From Maricaulaceae bacterium (GTDB lineage Bacteria; Pseudomonadota; Alphaproteobacteria; Caulobacterales; Maricaulaceae): a DNA stretch of 64,000 bases. The stretch spans positions 186,001-250,000 of the forward strand of contig JAHCJP010000003.1 of assembly GCA_026126205.1 (NCBI GenBank), given 5' to 3'. The notes below the pieces were generated by a model. That model was not told the origin of the DNA. It was given only the letters and a program-made list of their open reading frames with translations, and made no database searches. Of this stretch, positions 1-9,109 are shown in pieces (within the stretch, counting starts at the first letter, position 1; the number at the start of each line of letters is the position of its first letter). Position numbers and translations under genes: made by a program.

Positions 1-126
1 GCGGTTCTGGCCGAAACCGGCCATCTGCTCGGCATAGGTCTGCTCGTTGGGATAGACGCGCGCGTCCATGAAGGCGCGCAGGCGGTCGAGATAGTCCTGG
101 CAACGGGGCGAATAGGAAAAGTCCAT
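1..126 (-). CDS. acyl-CoA dehydrogenase, N-terminal fragment (cut by window edge)
   Basis: Only the first 42 codons lie in the window. They start at an ATG whose upstream minus-strand sequence carries GGAG about 9 bases away. The residues (MDFSYSPRCQDYLDRLRAFM, then an acidic/aromatic stretch with VYPNEQTY) resemble the start of the long acyl-CoA dehydrogenase subfamily that opens with an alpha-helical domain. In that family the flavoenzyme oxidises acyl-CoA to enoyl-CoA in fatty-acid breakdown. The FAD and catalytic regions are outside the window, so the call rests on the N-terminus alone. It is divergent from the TauE/SafE gene and shares an 88-base upstream region with it. Confidence 0.55.
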   Translation of the reverse strand, partial: MDFSYSPRCQDYLDRLRAFMDARVYPNEQTYAEQMAGFGQNR

Positions 127-214
127 GGGAAGGCTCCAGCAGGCGGGGGCGGCTTTCGCCGCGGGCGTTCGCCCACTATAGCGGGCGCATCGCCCTTGGG
201 CAGGAGATTCGCGC

Positions 215-958
215 GTGACCTGGCCATTCATTCTTGTCAGCGTTCTGATCACCGCCTTCATCTCGGGCGTGTTCGGCATGGCCGGCGGTCTGTTGCTGAT
301 GGGCGTGCTGGCGCTGTTGCTGCCCGTATCGGGCGCGATGGTGGTGCACGGCGCGGTGCAGAGCGTGTCGAACGGCTGGCGGGCGCTGCTCCTGCGCCGC
401 TGGATCGACTGGCGGGTGATGGCGCTCTATGCGCTCGGCTCGGCGGTCGCGGCCGGGGCGCTGGTGTTCCTCGTCGTCGAGCTGCCGCGCGACTGGCTTC
501 TGGTGGCTCTCGGCCTGGTGCCGATGCTGGTCTGGCTGCCGGCGCGGCGGCTGGCGCTGGACGCGCGCAAGACCGGCCACGCCCTGTTCTGCGGCTTCTC
601 GGTGACCGGGCTGAACGTGGTCGCCGGGGTCTCCGGTCCGCTGCTGGACGTGTTCTTCCTGTCCACCGGCATGGACCGGCGGGCGATCGTGGCCACCAAG
701 GCCGCCTCGCAGGTGATGGCCCACGGGGTCAAGGTCGCCTATTACGTCGCCCCGGCGCTGGCCGCCGGCGCGCTGGACGAACCGTTATGGCTGCTGGCCG
801 CCGCGCCGCTGGCGGTGATCGGAACCACGCTGGGCGCCAGGGTGCTGGAGAAGCTGACCGACCGCCAGTTCCTGTCAGCGACGAAATGGATCGTCACCGC
901 CATCGGGGTTTTCTATCTCGCCCGCGGTCTGTGGGGGCTTATTTCCGTCGCGCCTTGA
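215..958 (+). CDS. TauE/SafE-family membrane exporter/permease
   Basis: A 247-residue, very hydrophobic protein with about seven or eight predicted membrane spans. It shows the family's N-terminal pattern of a Gly-rich first helix (ISGVFGMAGGLLLMGVL) and a repeated half in which GVSGPLLDVFF plays the equivalent role. TauE/SafE proteins are inner-membrane carriers proposed to move sulfite, sulfonates or other organic anions; the substrate here cannot be told. The GTG start is supported by AGGAG at 202-206, eight bases upstream. Its 3' end overlaps the 3' end of the convergent tadA gene by 20 bases. Confidence 0.8.
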   Translation: MTWPFILVSVLITAFISGVFGMAGGLLLMGVLALLLPVSGAMVVHGAVQSVSNGWRALLLRRWIDWRVMALYALGSAVAAGALVFLVVELPRDWLLVALGLVPMLVWLPARRLALDARKTGHALFCGFSVTGLNVVAGVSGPLLDVFFLSTGMDRRAIVATKAASQVMAHGVKVAYYVAPALAAGALDEPLWLLAAAPLAVIGTTLGARVLEKLTDRQFLSATKWIVTAIGVFYLARGLWGLISVAP

Positions 959-1403
959 AAAAGGTTTTCAGCAGCGCCGCGCTCTCCTCCCACAGCACGC
1001 CGTGGGCCAGCTCCGGGCGCCAGTGGCAGGTGGCCTGGCCGAAGAACTGCGCGCCGTGGATCACCGCCCCGCCCTTCGGGTCGGAGGCGCCGAACACCAG
1101 CCGCCCGATGCGCGCATGGCTGATCGCGCCGGCGCACATGGCGCACGGCTCCAGCGTTACGAACAGTTCAAGCCCCGTCAGACGGTAATTGCCGCGCTTC
1201 AGCGCCGCTTCGCGCAGCGCCAGAATCTCGGCATGGGCCGTGGGGTCATGCAGTCCGACCGGGCGGTTATGGGCCGCGGCGATGATCTGGTCGGTCTTTG
1301 GGTCGACGATCACGGCGCCCACCGGCGCCTCGCCCGCCGCCGCCGCGGCTTGCGCTTGCGCCAGCGCCGCCTTCATAAACCGGGTATCGCGGGTCTCGGC
1401 CAT
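939..1403 (-). CDS. tadA: tRNA-specific adenosine deaminase
   Basis: A 154-residue cytidine/adenosine-deaminase-fold protein. The zinc and proton-shuttle motif HAE and the PCAMC zinc motif are both present, with the TadA-typical stretch between them. TadA converts adenosine 34 of tRNA-Arg(ACG) to inosine in the cytoplasm and is usually essential. The reading frame is open further upstream, but the ATG at 1403 gives the family's normal N-terminus (MAETRDTRFM) and normal length. It is divergent from rluB with only 37 bases between starts, so the two promoters must overlap. It overlaps the TauE/SafE gene tail to tail. Confidence 0.93.
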   Translation of the reverse strand: MAETRDTRFMKAALAQAQAAAAAGEAPVGAVIVDPKTDQIIAAAHNRPVGLHDPTAHAEILALREAALKRGNYRLTGLELFVTLEPCAMCAGAISHARIGRLVFGASDPKGGAVIHGAQFFGQATCHWRPELAHGVLWEESAALLKTFFKARRK

Positions 1404-1440
1404 GACGGGCGAGTAGGCCGCGGGGCGGAAAGGGTCAAGC

Positions 1441-2331
1441 GTGAGCGAAGAAACCCCCGGCAAGGAACGCATCGCCAAGCGGCTGGCCCGCGCTGGAATC
1501 GCCAGCCGGCGCGAGGCGGAGCGGATGATCGCCGCCGGACGCGTCAGCGTGAACGGCAGAACGCTGTCCACCCCCGCCTTCACCGTCGGGCCGGATGACG
1601 CGGTCAGCGTCGACGGCAAGCCGGTGGAGGAGGCCGCGCCGGTCAAGCTGTGGCGCTATCACAAGCCGGACGGGCTGGTGACCACGCACCGCGATCCGGA
1701 AGGGCGTTCAACGGTTTTCGATGCCCTGCCGAAAGAGATCGGCCGGGTGATCTCGGTCGGACGGCTGGACCTGACCTCGGAAGGGCTGTTGCTGCTGACC
1801 AATGACGGCGGCCTCGCCCGCGCGCTGGAGCTGCCCTCCACCGGCTGGACGCGGCGTTACCGCGCCCGCGCCTTCGGCGATCTGGGGCCGGAGGCGATCG
1901 CCAGGCTGAAAGCGGGCGTGGAGGTGGAGGGCGTGAAATACGGCCCCATAGAGGCCGAGGTGGAGCGCAAGACCGGCTCCAACATCTGGCTGACCGTGTC
2001 GCTGAAAGAGGGCAAGAACCGCGAGGTGCGCAAGGCGCTCTCCGCCGTGGGGCTGACCGTTAACCGCCTGATCCGCACCGCCTATGGCCCGTTCCAGCTC
2101 GGCTCTCTGGCGCCGGGCGAAATCAAGGCGGTTCCCGAACGGGTGCTGGCCGACCAGTGCGGCCATCTGATCGCGCTGGCGCCGAAAGGGCCGCAGGCGA
2201 AGGCCGAAAAGCCGAGAACGAAGAAACCGCCATTCGGCAAGCCGAAGCCCGTGGGAGCGGCGCCGAAACGCCAGACCGGGCCAAAACCCCGGCGCCCGGC
2301 GCCGGCGCGGCCGAAGGGGCGGCGGCGGTGA
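1441..2331 (+). CDS. rluB: 23S rRNA pseudouridine synthase, RsuA/RluB family
   Basis: A 296-residue protein with an N-terminal S4 RNA-binding domain (about 8-55) and a catalytic domain holding the family motif GRLDLTSEG with the nucleophile Asp110. The family isomerises a single uridine in rRNA; RluB acts on 23S U2605 in E. coli. The last 60 or so residues form a Lys/Pro/Arg-rich tail, common in alphaproteobacterial members and probably an RNA-binding extension. It starts at GTG with GGAAAGGG upstream. Its stop overlaps the rsmD start (GTGA), so the two are probably translated together. RluB rather than RsuA/RluE is a best guess. Confidence 0.88.
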   Translation: MSEETPGKERIAKRLARAGIASRREAERMIAAGRVSVNGRTLSTPAFTVGPDDAVSVDGKPVEEAAPVKLWRYHKPDGLVTTHRDPEGRSTVFDALPKEIGRVISVGRLDLTSEGLLLLTNDGGLARALELPSTGWTRRYRARAFGDLGPEAIARLKAGVEVEGVKYGPIEAEVERKTGSNIWLTVSLKEGKNREVRKALSAVGLTVNRLIRTAYGPFQLGSLAPGEIKAVPERVLADQCGHLIALAPKGPQAKAEKPRTKKPPFGKPKPVGAAPKRQTGPKPRRPAPARPKGRRR

Positions 2332-2894
2332 GAATCGTCGCCGGGCAGTTTCGCGGCCGGCCGATCGCTGCCCCAAAGGGGCGCGGCTCGCGGCCGACAT
2401 CCGACATGGCGCGCGAGGCGATGTTCAACATTCTCGCCCATGCGCCCTGGGCGCCGGCGCTGGACGGGGCGCGGGTCATCGATCTTTACGCCGGGTCGGG
2501 CGCGCTGGGCTTCGAGGCGATGTCGCGCGGCGCCGCCTTCTGCCTGTTCGTCGAGATGGGGGCCGGGGCGCGCGGCGCGATTCGCGAAACGGTGGAGGCC
2601 CTCGGTCTGTTCGGGAACACCCGCATCCACCGCCGCGACGCCACGGCGCTGGGCGAAAAACCCGCCGGCGTCGGCGCAGCGTTCGATATCGCCTTTCTCG
2701 ATCCGCCCTATGGCCTGAAGCTGGCGCCGAAAACGCTGGCCCGCCTCGCCGCCGGCGGCTGGCTGCGCCCCGGCGCGCTGGCGGTGGTGGAGACCGGGGC
2801 CGACGAGGCGCTGGACGCGCCGGGCTGGACGCTGCGCGAGGCGCGCGCGCACGGCGCGGCGAAGCTGTGGTTCCTGACACTGGACGCGCCCTAG
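2328..2894 (+). CDS. rsmD: 16S rRNA (guanine966-N2)-methyltransferase
   Basis: A 188-residue class I SAM methyltransferase. The N-terminal RIVAGQFRGR block, the SAM-binding DLYAGSGALGFEA (from residue 52) and the catalytic DPPYG (125-129) are the RsmD signature. The enzyme methylates G966 of 16S rRNA in the assembled small subunit. The frame is open further upstream, but the GTG at 2328 matches the family start and produces a 4-base overlap with rluB. It is convergent with the glycosyltransferase that ends at 2906. Confidence 0.9.
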   Translation: MRIVAGQFRGRPIAAPKGRGSRPTSDMAREAMFNILAHAPWAPALDGARVIDLYAGSGALGFEAMSRGAAFCLFVEMGAGARGAIRETVEALGLFGNTRIHRRDATALGEKPAGVGAAFDIAFLDPPYGLKLAPKTLARLAAGGWLRPGALAVVETGADEALDAPGWTLREARAHGAAKLWFLTLDAP

Positions 2895-2905
2895 GGGGCC
2901 TGACC

Positions 2906-3928
2906 CTAAAAATCCCCCGGATCGACTTTCTGACGCACGTCCGGCGCGCGGCGCATGATGGCGACCGGACTCCATGTCATGGCGCGCATGACCTGGGTCA
3001 GAGACGCGCGCCGCGCCGCCTGCACGCCGCGGCGGTCGCGCAGTATCGGGCCAAGATCGCGACAGCCATGCCAGAGTCCGCGCCAATAGGCCCGGAAGAC
3101 CTTGCGGCGCAAAGCTGCGCCGAGCTGGATCAGCGTCGCCCCGACATGCCAGGGCAGCAGCAGCCAGATCCAGGGCGCCGGCATGTTCTTGATGAAAGTC
3201 CACAGCCGGTTGCGGACCCCGTGATACATGGCGAAATCCGACCAGCGCCGGGTGGACGCGTAGCCGACATGCTCGACCACCGCGTCGCGAACCTGCACGG
3301 TCCTGTGTCCGGCAAGCCGCGCCCGGAATGCGAAATCGACATCCTCGCAATAGCAGAAGAAGCGTTCATCGAACCCGCCCAGCGCCTCGAATACGTCACG
3401 CGCGATCAGCGCCGCGGCGGCGCAGGGGCCGAACACCTCTCCCTCCGGCGGCAAGCGGGACGCTTTCCAGCCGAACCCGCCGCGATAGGGCATGCCGGTG
3501 ACATGATAGACGTCGCCAGCGCCGTCGAGATAACCGGGCTGGTCCGCCGCCAGTTGCGTGGAGCCGAACAGGCGCGCTTCCGGCCAGCGCTTCGTGGCCG
3601 CCAGCAATTGTTCCAGCCAGTCGGGTTTCGCGAACGCATCCGGGTTCAGCAGCGCCAGCCAGCGCGCCCTGGCCAGCGCCGCGGCCTGGTTGTTGGCGCC
3701 AGCAAAGCCGAGATTATCTTCGTTCTCGATAAACCGGACCCAGTCCGGAACCATGTCACGCGTCACGCGCTCTTCTTGCGGCGATCCGTTCTCGATCAGG
3801 ATCACCTGGAGGGGGCGCACCGTCTGCGCCGCCAGCGCCTCTAGACAGCGGCGGATATGCGGCCGGCTGCGGAAAGCGACTATGATGATGGTCACATCAG
3901 CGCTTGGTTTTGCACCCTTGGCCGTCAC
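2906..3928 (-). CDS. family 2 glycosyltransferase (rhamnosyltransferase-like)
   Basis: A 340-residue inverting GT-A glycosyltransferase. It has the N-terminal strand VTIIIVAFRS, the nucleotide-binding NPDAF (95-99) and the acceptor-side GGFDERFFCYCEDVDF (184-199), a pattern typical of WbbL/rhamnosyltransferase-type GT2 enzymes. A hydrophobic segment near 250-270 may attach it to the membrane. It is the last gene of a minus-strand run, overlapping manC by 4 bases (ATGA). It probably adds a sugar such as rhamnose or mannose to the surface glycan whose donors are made next door; the real donor is not determined. Confidence 0.85.
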   Translation of the reverse strand: MTAKGAKPSADVTIIIVAFRSRPHIRRCLEALAAQTVRPLQVILIENGSPQEERVTRDMVPDWVRFIENEDNLGFAGANNQAAALARARWLALLNPDAFAKPDWLEQLLAATKRWPEARLFGSTQLAADQPGYLDGAGDVYHVTGMPYRGGFGWKASRLPPEGEVFGPCAAAALIARDVFEALGGFDERFFCYCEDVDFAFRARLAGHRTVQVRDAVVEHVGYASTRRWSDFAMYHGVRNRLWTFIKNMPAPWIWLLLPWHVGATLIQLGAALRRKVFRAYWRGLWHGCRDLGPILRDRRGVQAARRASLTQVMRAMTWSPVAIMRRAPDVRQKVDPGDF

Positions 3929-5013
3929 AACAACTCGTCCCGGCCCTCGGCCTTCAGCGCGTCGACCACGGCTTTCACGTCCTGCGCGCGCTCGCGCGAT
4001 GTCACCAGAACCGCATCGCGGGTCGCCACCACCACCACATTATCGAGCCCGATCACGGCTGTTTTCACGCCCTCGGCGCGGACATAGGCGTTGGCGGAGT
4101 CGATCACCGTGACCTCGCCATGGGCGGCGTTGCCGTCCGCGTCCTTGTCGGACAGCTCCCACAGCGCCGCCCAGGAGCCGACGTCGGACCAGCCGATATC
4201 GGCGGGCATCACCGCGGCGGCGGCGGTCTTCTCCATCACCGCGTAGTCGAAGGAGTCGGACGGACAGGCCCCGAAAGCCTGCGGGTCCAGCGCCATCACC
4301 GCCCCGTCGCGGCGCGCCGCGCGCAGCGCCTGCAGCGCGCAATCGCGAATCTCCGGGCAGTGCGCAGCCATTTCCGCCAGCACCGTATCGGCGCGGAACA
4401 GGAAAATGCCGGCGTTCCAGTAGTAACCGCCATCGGCGAGATAGCCTTCCGCCGTGGCGCGGTCCGGCTTTTCCCGGAACGCTGCGACCTCGAACCCGTC
4501 GCCCATCGCCGCGCCGCGCCGGATATAGCCGTAACCGGTTTCTGGTCCGGAAGGCTTGATTCCAAAGGTGACGATGCGTCCCTGTTCAGCCAGTCTGGCG
4601 CCTCTCGCCACCGTATCCCGGAACGCTGCGGCGTCGCGGATATGATGGTCAGACGGCAGCAGCAACAGCAGCGCCTCGGGCTGCCCCATTTCGGCAGCCA
4701 GCCCCGCCGCCACCGCTGCTACCGGCGCGGTGTTGCGGCCCGTCGGCTCGATCACGAGCGCCTGCGGCGCGACGCCTAGATTCTCCAGCTGCGCCGCTAT
4801 CTGTTCGCGATGCGCGGCCCCGGCGACCAACACCGGCCGTTCGAACGTCACTCCGCCCCCATCGCCGCAGACCCGCCCGGCAGTTTCCTGCAGCATCGTG
4901 CGCTCGCCCGTCAGCGGCAGCAGCTGTTTCGGGGTCGCGCGCCGCGACAGCGGCCACAGCCGGGTTCCGGAGCCGCCGGACATGATTACGGGAATTACGT
5001 TTCGTGTCGTCAT
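3925..5013 (-). CDS. manC: mannose-1-phosphate guanylyltransferase
   Basis: A 362-residue nucleotidyltransferase with the GDP-mannose pyrophosphorylase motif GGSGTRLWPLSR (13-24), the PKQLLPL block, and FREKPD in place of the usual FVEKP. The C-terminal cupin isomerase domain of two-domain ManC/AlgA proteins is absent, so it should only make GDP-mannose from mannose-1-P and GTP. The missing isomerase is likely supplied by the AGE-family gene directly upstream, which it overlaps by 4 bases. The product feeds gmd and fcl at 19.5-21.6 kb. Confidence 0.92.
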   Translation of the reverse strand: MTTRNVIPVIMSGGSGTRLWPLSRRATPKQLLPLTGERTMLQETAGRVCGDGGGVTFERPVLVAGAAHREQIAAQLENLGVAPQALVIEPTGRNTAPVAAVAAGLAAEMGQPEALLLLLPSDHHIRDAAAFRDTVARGARLAEQGRIVTFGIKPSGPETGYGYIRRGAAMGDGFEVAAFREKPDRATAEGYLADGGYYWNAGIFLFRADTVLAEMAAHCPEIRDCALQALRAARRDGAVMALDPQAFGACPSDSFDYAVMEKTAAAAVMPADIGWSDVGSWAALWELSDKDADGNAAHGEVTVIDSANAYVRAEGVKTAVIGLDNVVVVATRDAVLVTSRERAQDVKAVVDALKAEGRDELL

Positions 5014-6173
5014 CCCGGCTTCCCCGCAAGTGTCGCATCGGCCTCATGCGCATATGCGATGGCGCAGAACAAATGATAGAAGGTGCTCGCCGGGATGTCC
5101 GCAACCGCTGGCAGTGCGTTCTCGTCGAACATATCGATCCAGCCGCCCGGATGAGCGGGGTCGAGATAATGCGCCTTCAGCGCCGCCAGTGCGGCGCGGC
5201 CCGCCGCCAGAGCGCCAGGGCGTCCCGTCAGCGCCCGGGCGTAATGCGCCTTTACCAGCTCGGTCTGCGGCCAGAGCCTGCGACTGCGCCTGAGCGGGCC
5301 GGCCTCGGCGTCGACGGCGTCGAACAGGAAGCCCGTCGCAGGATCGGCGCCGGCGGAAAGCGCATATTCGTAGAGCGCGTCCGAAAACGATCCGCAGTTC
5401 TCGGCCGTTTCCTGTTCGAACACGCGCAACAGCCAGACCCATTCCATGTGGTGGCCAGGTTCGACCAGCCGTCCCGACGCGCCGTGCGCCAGCAGCCAGT
5501 CATCAGTGAAATACTCGCGCAAGGTCGCAGTCTGCGGCTCGAGGAAGCGGGTGCGGAACAGGTTCAGAATCCGCCGCGCCGGCTGCAGCCAGCGATCGTC
5601 GCCGGTCGCGGCGTGCAGCGCCATCATCGCTTCGAACATATGCATGTGCGGGTTCTGGCGCCGCGGCGCGGTGTCCGGGTCGCCCTCGCGCCAGCCACCC
5701 GCGGGATGCGCCAGCCGGCGCTCGACGAAGGCGAAGGTCTGCTCGGCCAGCGTCAGGGCGCGCGTGTCGCCCGCGCGGTGCAGCCAGGCCAGCGCCAGCA
5801 GCATGAAGGCGTGGTCGTAAAGGTCGCGGCGCGGGTCATGAACGCCGCCATCCGGCGTCAACAGGTGTGGCCAGCCTTCGCCGCCCGCATCCGGCCCCGT
5901 GATCGCCAGCAAGCGATCGAGCGCGCGCGCCGCCACCTCCGCTCCGCCGGGCCGCCAGCCCAACATGTCAGCGTGGCAGTAAACATACATCTGGCGCGCC
6001 TGCACCCGCAGCCGGCGCACAGCTCCGGTCTCGGGCCGACCTTGCAGGGTCAGTTTCTCATAGAAACCGCCATGCGGGTCGCGGCCCGCCCCTTCCCACA
6101 ATGGCAGAGCCTGGTTGGTAGTCCAGTCGCGCGCGGCGGTCGCGGCCATGGTTTCAGTGTGTCGCGCGGACAT
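5010..6173 (-). CDS. AGE-family epimerase/isomerase, probable mannose-6-phosphate isomerase
   Basis: A 387-residue (alpha/alpha)6-barrel protein of the N-acylglucosamine 2-epimerase family. Typical catalytic-cleft motifs are visible: HMHMFEA, GHHMEWVWLL and RLWPQTELVKAHYA. Family members interconvert GlcNAc/ManNAc, glucose/mannose or fructose-6-P/mannose-6-P. The 4-base overlap with a ManC lacking its isomerase domain points to mannose-6-phosphate isomerase, which is inference. I chose the ATG at 6173 because GGAAACCG precedes it; the frame stays open to a TTG at 6233 and has other ATGs at 6200 and 6149. Confidence 0.82.
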   Translation of the reverse strand: MSARHTETMAATAARDWTTNQALPLWEGAGRDPHGGFYEKLTLQGRPETGAVRRLRVQARQMYVYCHADMLGWRPGGAEVAARALDRLLAITGPDAGGEGWPHLLTPDGGVHDPRRDLYDHAFMLLALAWLHRAGDTRALTLAEQTFAFVERRLAHPAGGWREGDPDTAPRRQNPHMHMFEAMMALHAATGDDRWLQPARRILNLFRTRFLEPQTATLREYFTDDWLLAHGASGRLVEPGHHMEWVWLLRVFEQETAENCGSFSDALYEYALSAGADPATGFLFDAVDAEAGPLRRSRRLWPQTELVKAHYARALTGRPGALAAGRAALAALKAHYLDPAHPGGWIDMFDENALPAVADIPASTFYHLFCAIAYAHEADATLAGKPG

Positions 6174-6246
6174 CGGTTTCCGGTGGTTGCAGTGCGCCAT
6201 ATGACCGGACGCGCCGCGGAAAGACAATGCCAAGCGGCCGCCTGTC

Positions 6247-8250
6247 TCAGAGTCGCGCGATCACCGCCGCGGCGACACGTTCGGGCGTAATCCCGAAATG
6301 CTCGTAAAGCGCTTCGGCCGGGGCCGAGGCGCCGAAGCCGTCCATGCCGACAAAACCGCCGTCCGGCCCGATCCAGGCGTCCCAGCCGAAGCGCGCCGCC
6401 GCCTCCACCGCCACTTTCTGCAGGGCGGGCGGCAGAACGGCGTCGCGATACGCCCGGTCCTGCTGCGCGAACAGTTCAAGACACGGGGCGGAGACGACCC
6501 GCGCCGCGACGCCCTTTTCGGTCAGCAGTTCAGCGGCCTTCACCGCCACCATCGCTTCGGAGCCCGTGGCGATGATCACCGCCCTGGCGTCTTTGGCCTC
6601 GCGCAGGACATAGGCCCCGCGGGCGCAAAGATTCTCCGAGCCGTCATCGGCGCGCAGGAAGGGCAGTTTCTGGCGCGACAGGGCGAGGACAGACGGACCA
6701 TCCGTGCGCTTCATCGCCAGCTCCCAGCATTCAGCGGTCTCCAGCGCGTCGGCGGGGCGGAACACCGCGACGTTCGGCATCGCCCGCAGCGACGCCAAGT
6801 GCTCGACTGGCTGGTGCGTCGGCCCGTCCTCGCCCAGCCCGATGGAGTCATGCGTGAAGACATAGACCACCGGCTGGTTCATCAGCGCCGACAGCCGGAT
6901 CGCCGGGCGGCAATAATCGGCGAACACCAGGAAGGTGCCGGCATAGGGCCGGAAACCGCCATGCAGCGCCAGCCCGTTGCAGGCCGCGGCCATGCCGTGC
7001 TCGCGCACGCCGAAGAAGATGTAGGAGCCGGAATAATCGCCGGGGACGACCGGTTTCTGGTCGCGCGCGCGGGTGTTGTTGGAGCCCGTCAGGTCCGCCG
7101 ATCCGCCGACCAGCTGCGGCATGGCGGGAACCAGGGCGTCCAGCGTCTCGCCGGAAGCGGCGCGGCTGGCCAGCGCCGGACGCGCGGCGGCGACCGCCTT
7201 GCGGCGGGCGGCGAGCGCATCAAGGGCGCTCTTCGGCGGCCCGGCCGCAAGCTGGGCCTCGAACGCCTTGCGCTGCGGCGAGGCTGCGAGACGCTTCTCC
7301 CATGCCGCGCGCGCCTGCGCACCGCGTTTGGCGGTCTCGCGCCAGGCGGCGCGGACATCGTCCGGAATCTCGAAGGGCGGATGCGCCCAGCCCAGCGCGG
7401 CGCGCGCGCCATCGATCTCGGAAGCGCCAAGGGGGGAGCCATGCGACTTCTCCGACCCGGCCTTGCCCGGCGCACCAAAGCCGATGACGGTGCGGCAGGC
7501 GATCAGCGCCGGGCGGCCGGCGGTCTTCGCCGCGGTCAGCGCCGCGTCCACCGCCGCCATGTCATGGCCGTCGGCGTGGAAGGTCGCCCAGCCCGCGGCC
7601 TGGAAGCGTTTCAGCACGTCCGAGGAGTCGGACAGGCTGGTCGCGCCATCGATGGAGATGGAATTGTCGTCCCACAGCACGATCAGGCGCGACAGCCGCA
7701 AATGCCCGGCGAGGCTGATCGCCTCGTGGCTGATCCCTTCCTGCAAGTCGCCGTCAGAGGCGATGACCCAGGTGAAATGATCGACCAGATCACCGCCGAA
7801 CCGGGCGTTCAGCATCCGCTCCGCCAGCGCCATGCCGACAGCGGTCGATATGCCCTGCCCCAGCGGGCCGGTGGTGGTCTCCACCCCCGCCGCGTGGCCG
7901 TATTCCGGGTGACCGGCGGTGATCGAACCGAGCTGGCGGAAATTGCGCAGCTGCTCCATCGTCATGTCCGCATAGCCGGTCAGATGCAGCAGTGAATACA
8001 GCAGCATCGAGCCATGCCCCGCCGACAGCACGAAGCGGTCGCGGTCCGGCCAGGCAGGGTCGGCGGGATCAAATTTCAGGTGCTTCGCCCACAACACCGT
8101 GGCGGCGTCGGCCATGCCCATCGGCATGCCGGGATGGCCGCAGGCGGCTTTCTCCACCGCGTCCATGCTGAGCGCGCGGATGGCGTTGGCCATGTCCTTC
8201 AATCGCGGGTCGAGGGCGGGCGCGGCGGAGGTCTGGGCGGCTGCGGTCAT
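6247..8250 (-). CDS. tkt: transketolase
   Basis: A 667-residue thiamine-diphosphate enzyme of normal length. The catalytic and cofactor features are all there: the N-terminal GHPGMPMG region, the TPP/metal segment SDGDLQEG with its partner Asn in WDDNSIS, the pyrimidine-domain [17 protein letters not shown], and the C-terminal domain. It moves two-carbon units between pentose and hexose phosphates in the non-oxidative pentose-phosphate and Calvin-type pathways. Its place among mannose genes may simply reflect shared demand for fructose-6-P. It follows rfbC on the same strand after a 111-base gap. Confidence 0.95.
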   Translation of the reverse strand: MTAAAQTSAAPALDPRLKDMANAIRALSMDAVEKAACGHPGMPMGMADAATVLWAKHLKFDPADPAWPDRDRFVLSAGHGSMLLYSLLHLTGYADMTMEQLRNFRQLGSITAGHPEYGHAAGVETTTGPLGQGISTAVGMALAERMLNARFGGDLVDHFTWVIASDGDLQEGISHEAISLAGHLRLSRLIVLWDDNSISIDGATSLSDSSDVLKRFQAAGWATFHADGHDMAAVDAALTAAKTAGRPALIACRTVIGFGAPGKAGSEKSHGSPLGASEIDGARAALGWAHPPFEIPDDVRAAWRETAKRGAQARAAWEKRLAASPQRKAFEAQLAAGPPKSALDALAARRKAVAAARPALASRAASGETLDALVPAMPQLVGGSADLTGSNNTRARDQKPVVPGDYSGSYIFFGVREHGMAAACNGLALHGGFRPYAGTFLVFADYCRPAIRLSALMNQPVVYVFTHDSIGLGEDGPTHQPVEHLASLRAMPNVAVFRPADALETAECWELAMKRTDGPSVLALSRQKLPFLRADDGSENLCARGAYVLREAKDARAVIIATGSEAMVAVKAAELLTEKGVAARVVSAPCLELFAQQDRAYRDAVLPPALQKVAVEAAARFGWDAWIGPDGGFVGMDGFGASAPAEALYEHFGITPERVAAAVIARL

Positions 8251-8361
8251 GGCGCGGTCCTGAAGCCGGTCTTGGAGCGTCGACGCTAGCGGGATTCGCC
8301 AGCGCGCGCCTCTATAGCCCGGTTAACCGGCCGCCGCGACCGCGCGGGCGCAGCGCCGCCG

Positions 8362-8928
8362 TCACAGACGCAGCCCCGCGCCGAGATCGCGCAGGCGCGG
8401 CAAGGACTTGTCCTTGTCCGACAACAGCAGCGCATCATCAGGGGCCGGCCAGTCGATTCCGATGTCGGGATCGTTCCAGATCACGCCGCTGTCATGCTCG
8501 GGCGCGTAATAGGCGTCGACGCGATAGGCGACCAGGGCGGCGTCCTCCAGCGTGCAGAAACCGTGGGCGAAACCGCGCGGAACGAACATCTGCTCGCCGC
8601 CGTCCGCGGTCAGCGTCGCCGAAACCCATCGCCCGAAACTCGGCGAGCCGGCGCGGAGGTCCACCGCCACGTCGAACACCGAGCCGCGCACCACGCGCAC
8701 CAGCTTGGCCTGCGCCGCCGGCGGCGACTGGAAATGCATCCCGCGCAGCGTGCCGGCTTTCGCCGAGAAGGACTGGTTGTCCTGAACGAAACGGGCGGCG
8801 ATTCCGCCTTCACGGTAATCGGCGTCGCGCCAGCTCTCCATGAACCAGCCGCGCGAATCGTCGAACCGGGGTGGCGTGACCAGCACCACGTCCGGTATCG
8901 CAAGACGCTGGAACCGGAAATTCGACAT
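8362..8928 (-). CDS. rfbC: dTDP-4-dehydrorhamnose 3,5-epimerase
   Basis: A 188-residue cupin-fold RmlC. The substrate-binding pattern GMHFQSPPAAQAKLVRV, the catalytic base region FDVAVDLRAGSP and the conserved AYYAPEHDSG are all present. It converts dTDP-4-keto-6-deoxyglucose to the rhamno configuration, the second-to-last step of dTDP-L-rhamnose synthesis. It is divergent from rfbB-rfbD-rfbA, with about 180 bases between starts that should hold both promoters. The start is uncertain: ATG 8928 gives the normal N-terminus (MSNFRFQRL), while ATG 8949 adds seven residues. Confidence 0.93.
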   Translation of the reverse strand: MSNFRFQRLAIPDVVLVTPPRFDDSRGWFMESWRDADYREGGIAARFVQDNQSFSAKAGTLRGMHFQSPPAAQAKLVRVVRGSVFDVAVDLRAGSPSFGRWVSATLTADGGEQMFVPRGFAHGFCTLEDAALVAYRVDAYYAPEHDSGVIWNDPDIGIDWPAPDDALLLSDKDKSLPRLRDLGAGLRL

Positions 8929-9109
8929 GCGCGCCACCCCGATGAACATGAACCCCAGAATGCCGCGTTCATAAGCCCATTCCCGCTGCGGGTCATCATC
9001 CCGCCGCCTGCAAAGGGGCGCGCCGGAATGTTGGCTTTGGGCGGCGCGAGGCTATGCTGCGCGAAACGGGGGCCGGAACAGCGGCGTCCGGCAGGGTGGG
9101 AACGTCCGT

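Noticed and set aside
6298..7995. Long open frame (565 codons) antisense to transketolase, and similar long antisense frames such as 2082-3350 and 24308-25960
   Set aside because: They lie opposite genes with clear motifs, are Arg/His/Gly-rich as expected for shadow frames in high-GC DNA, and show no domain.
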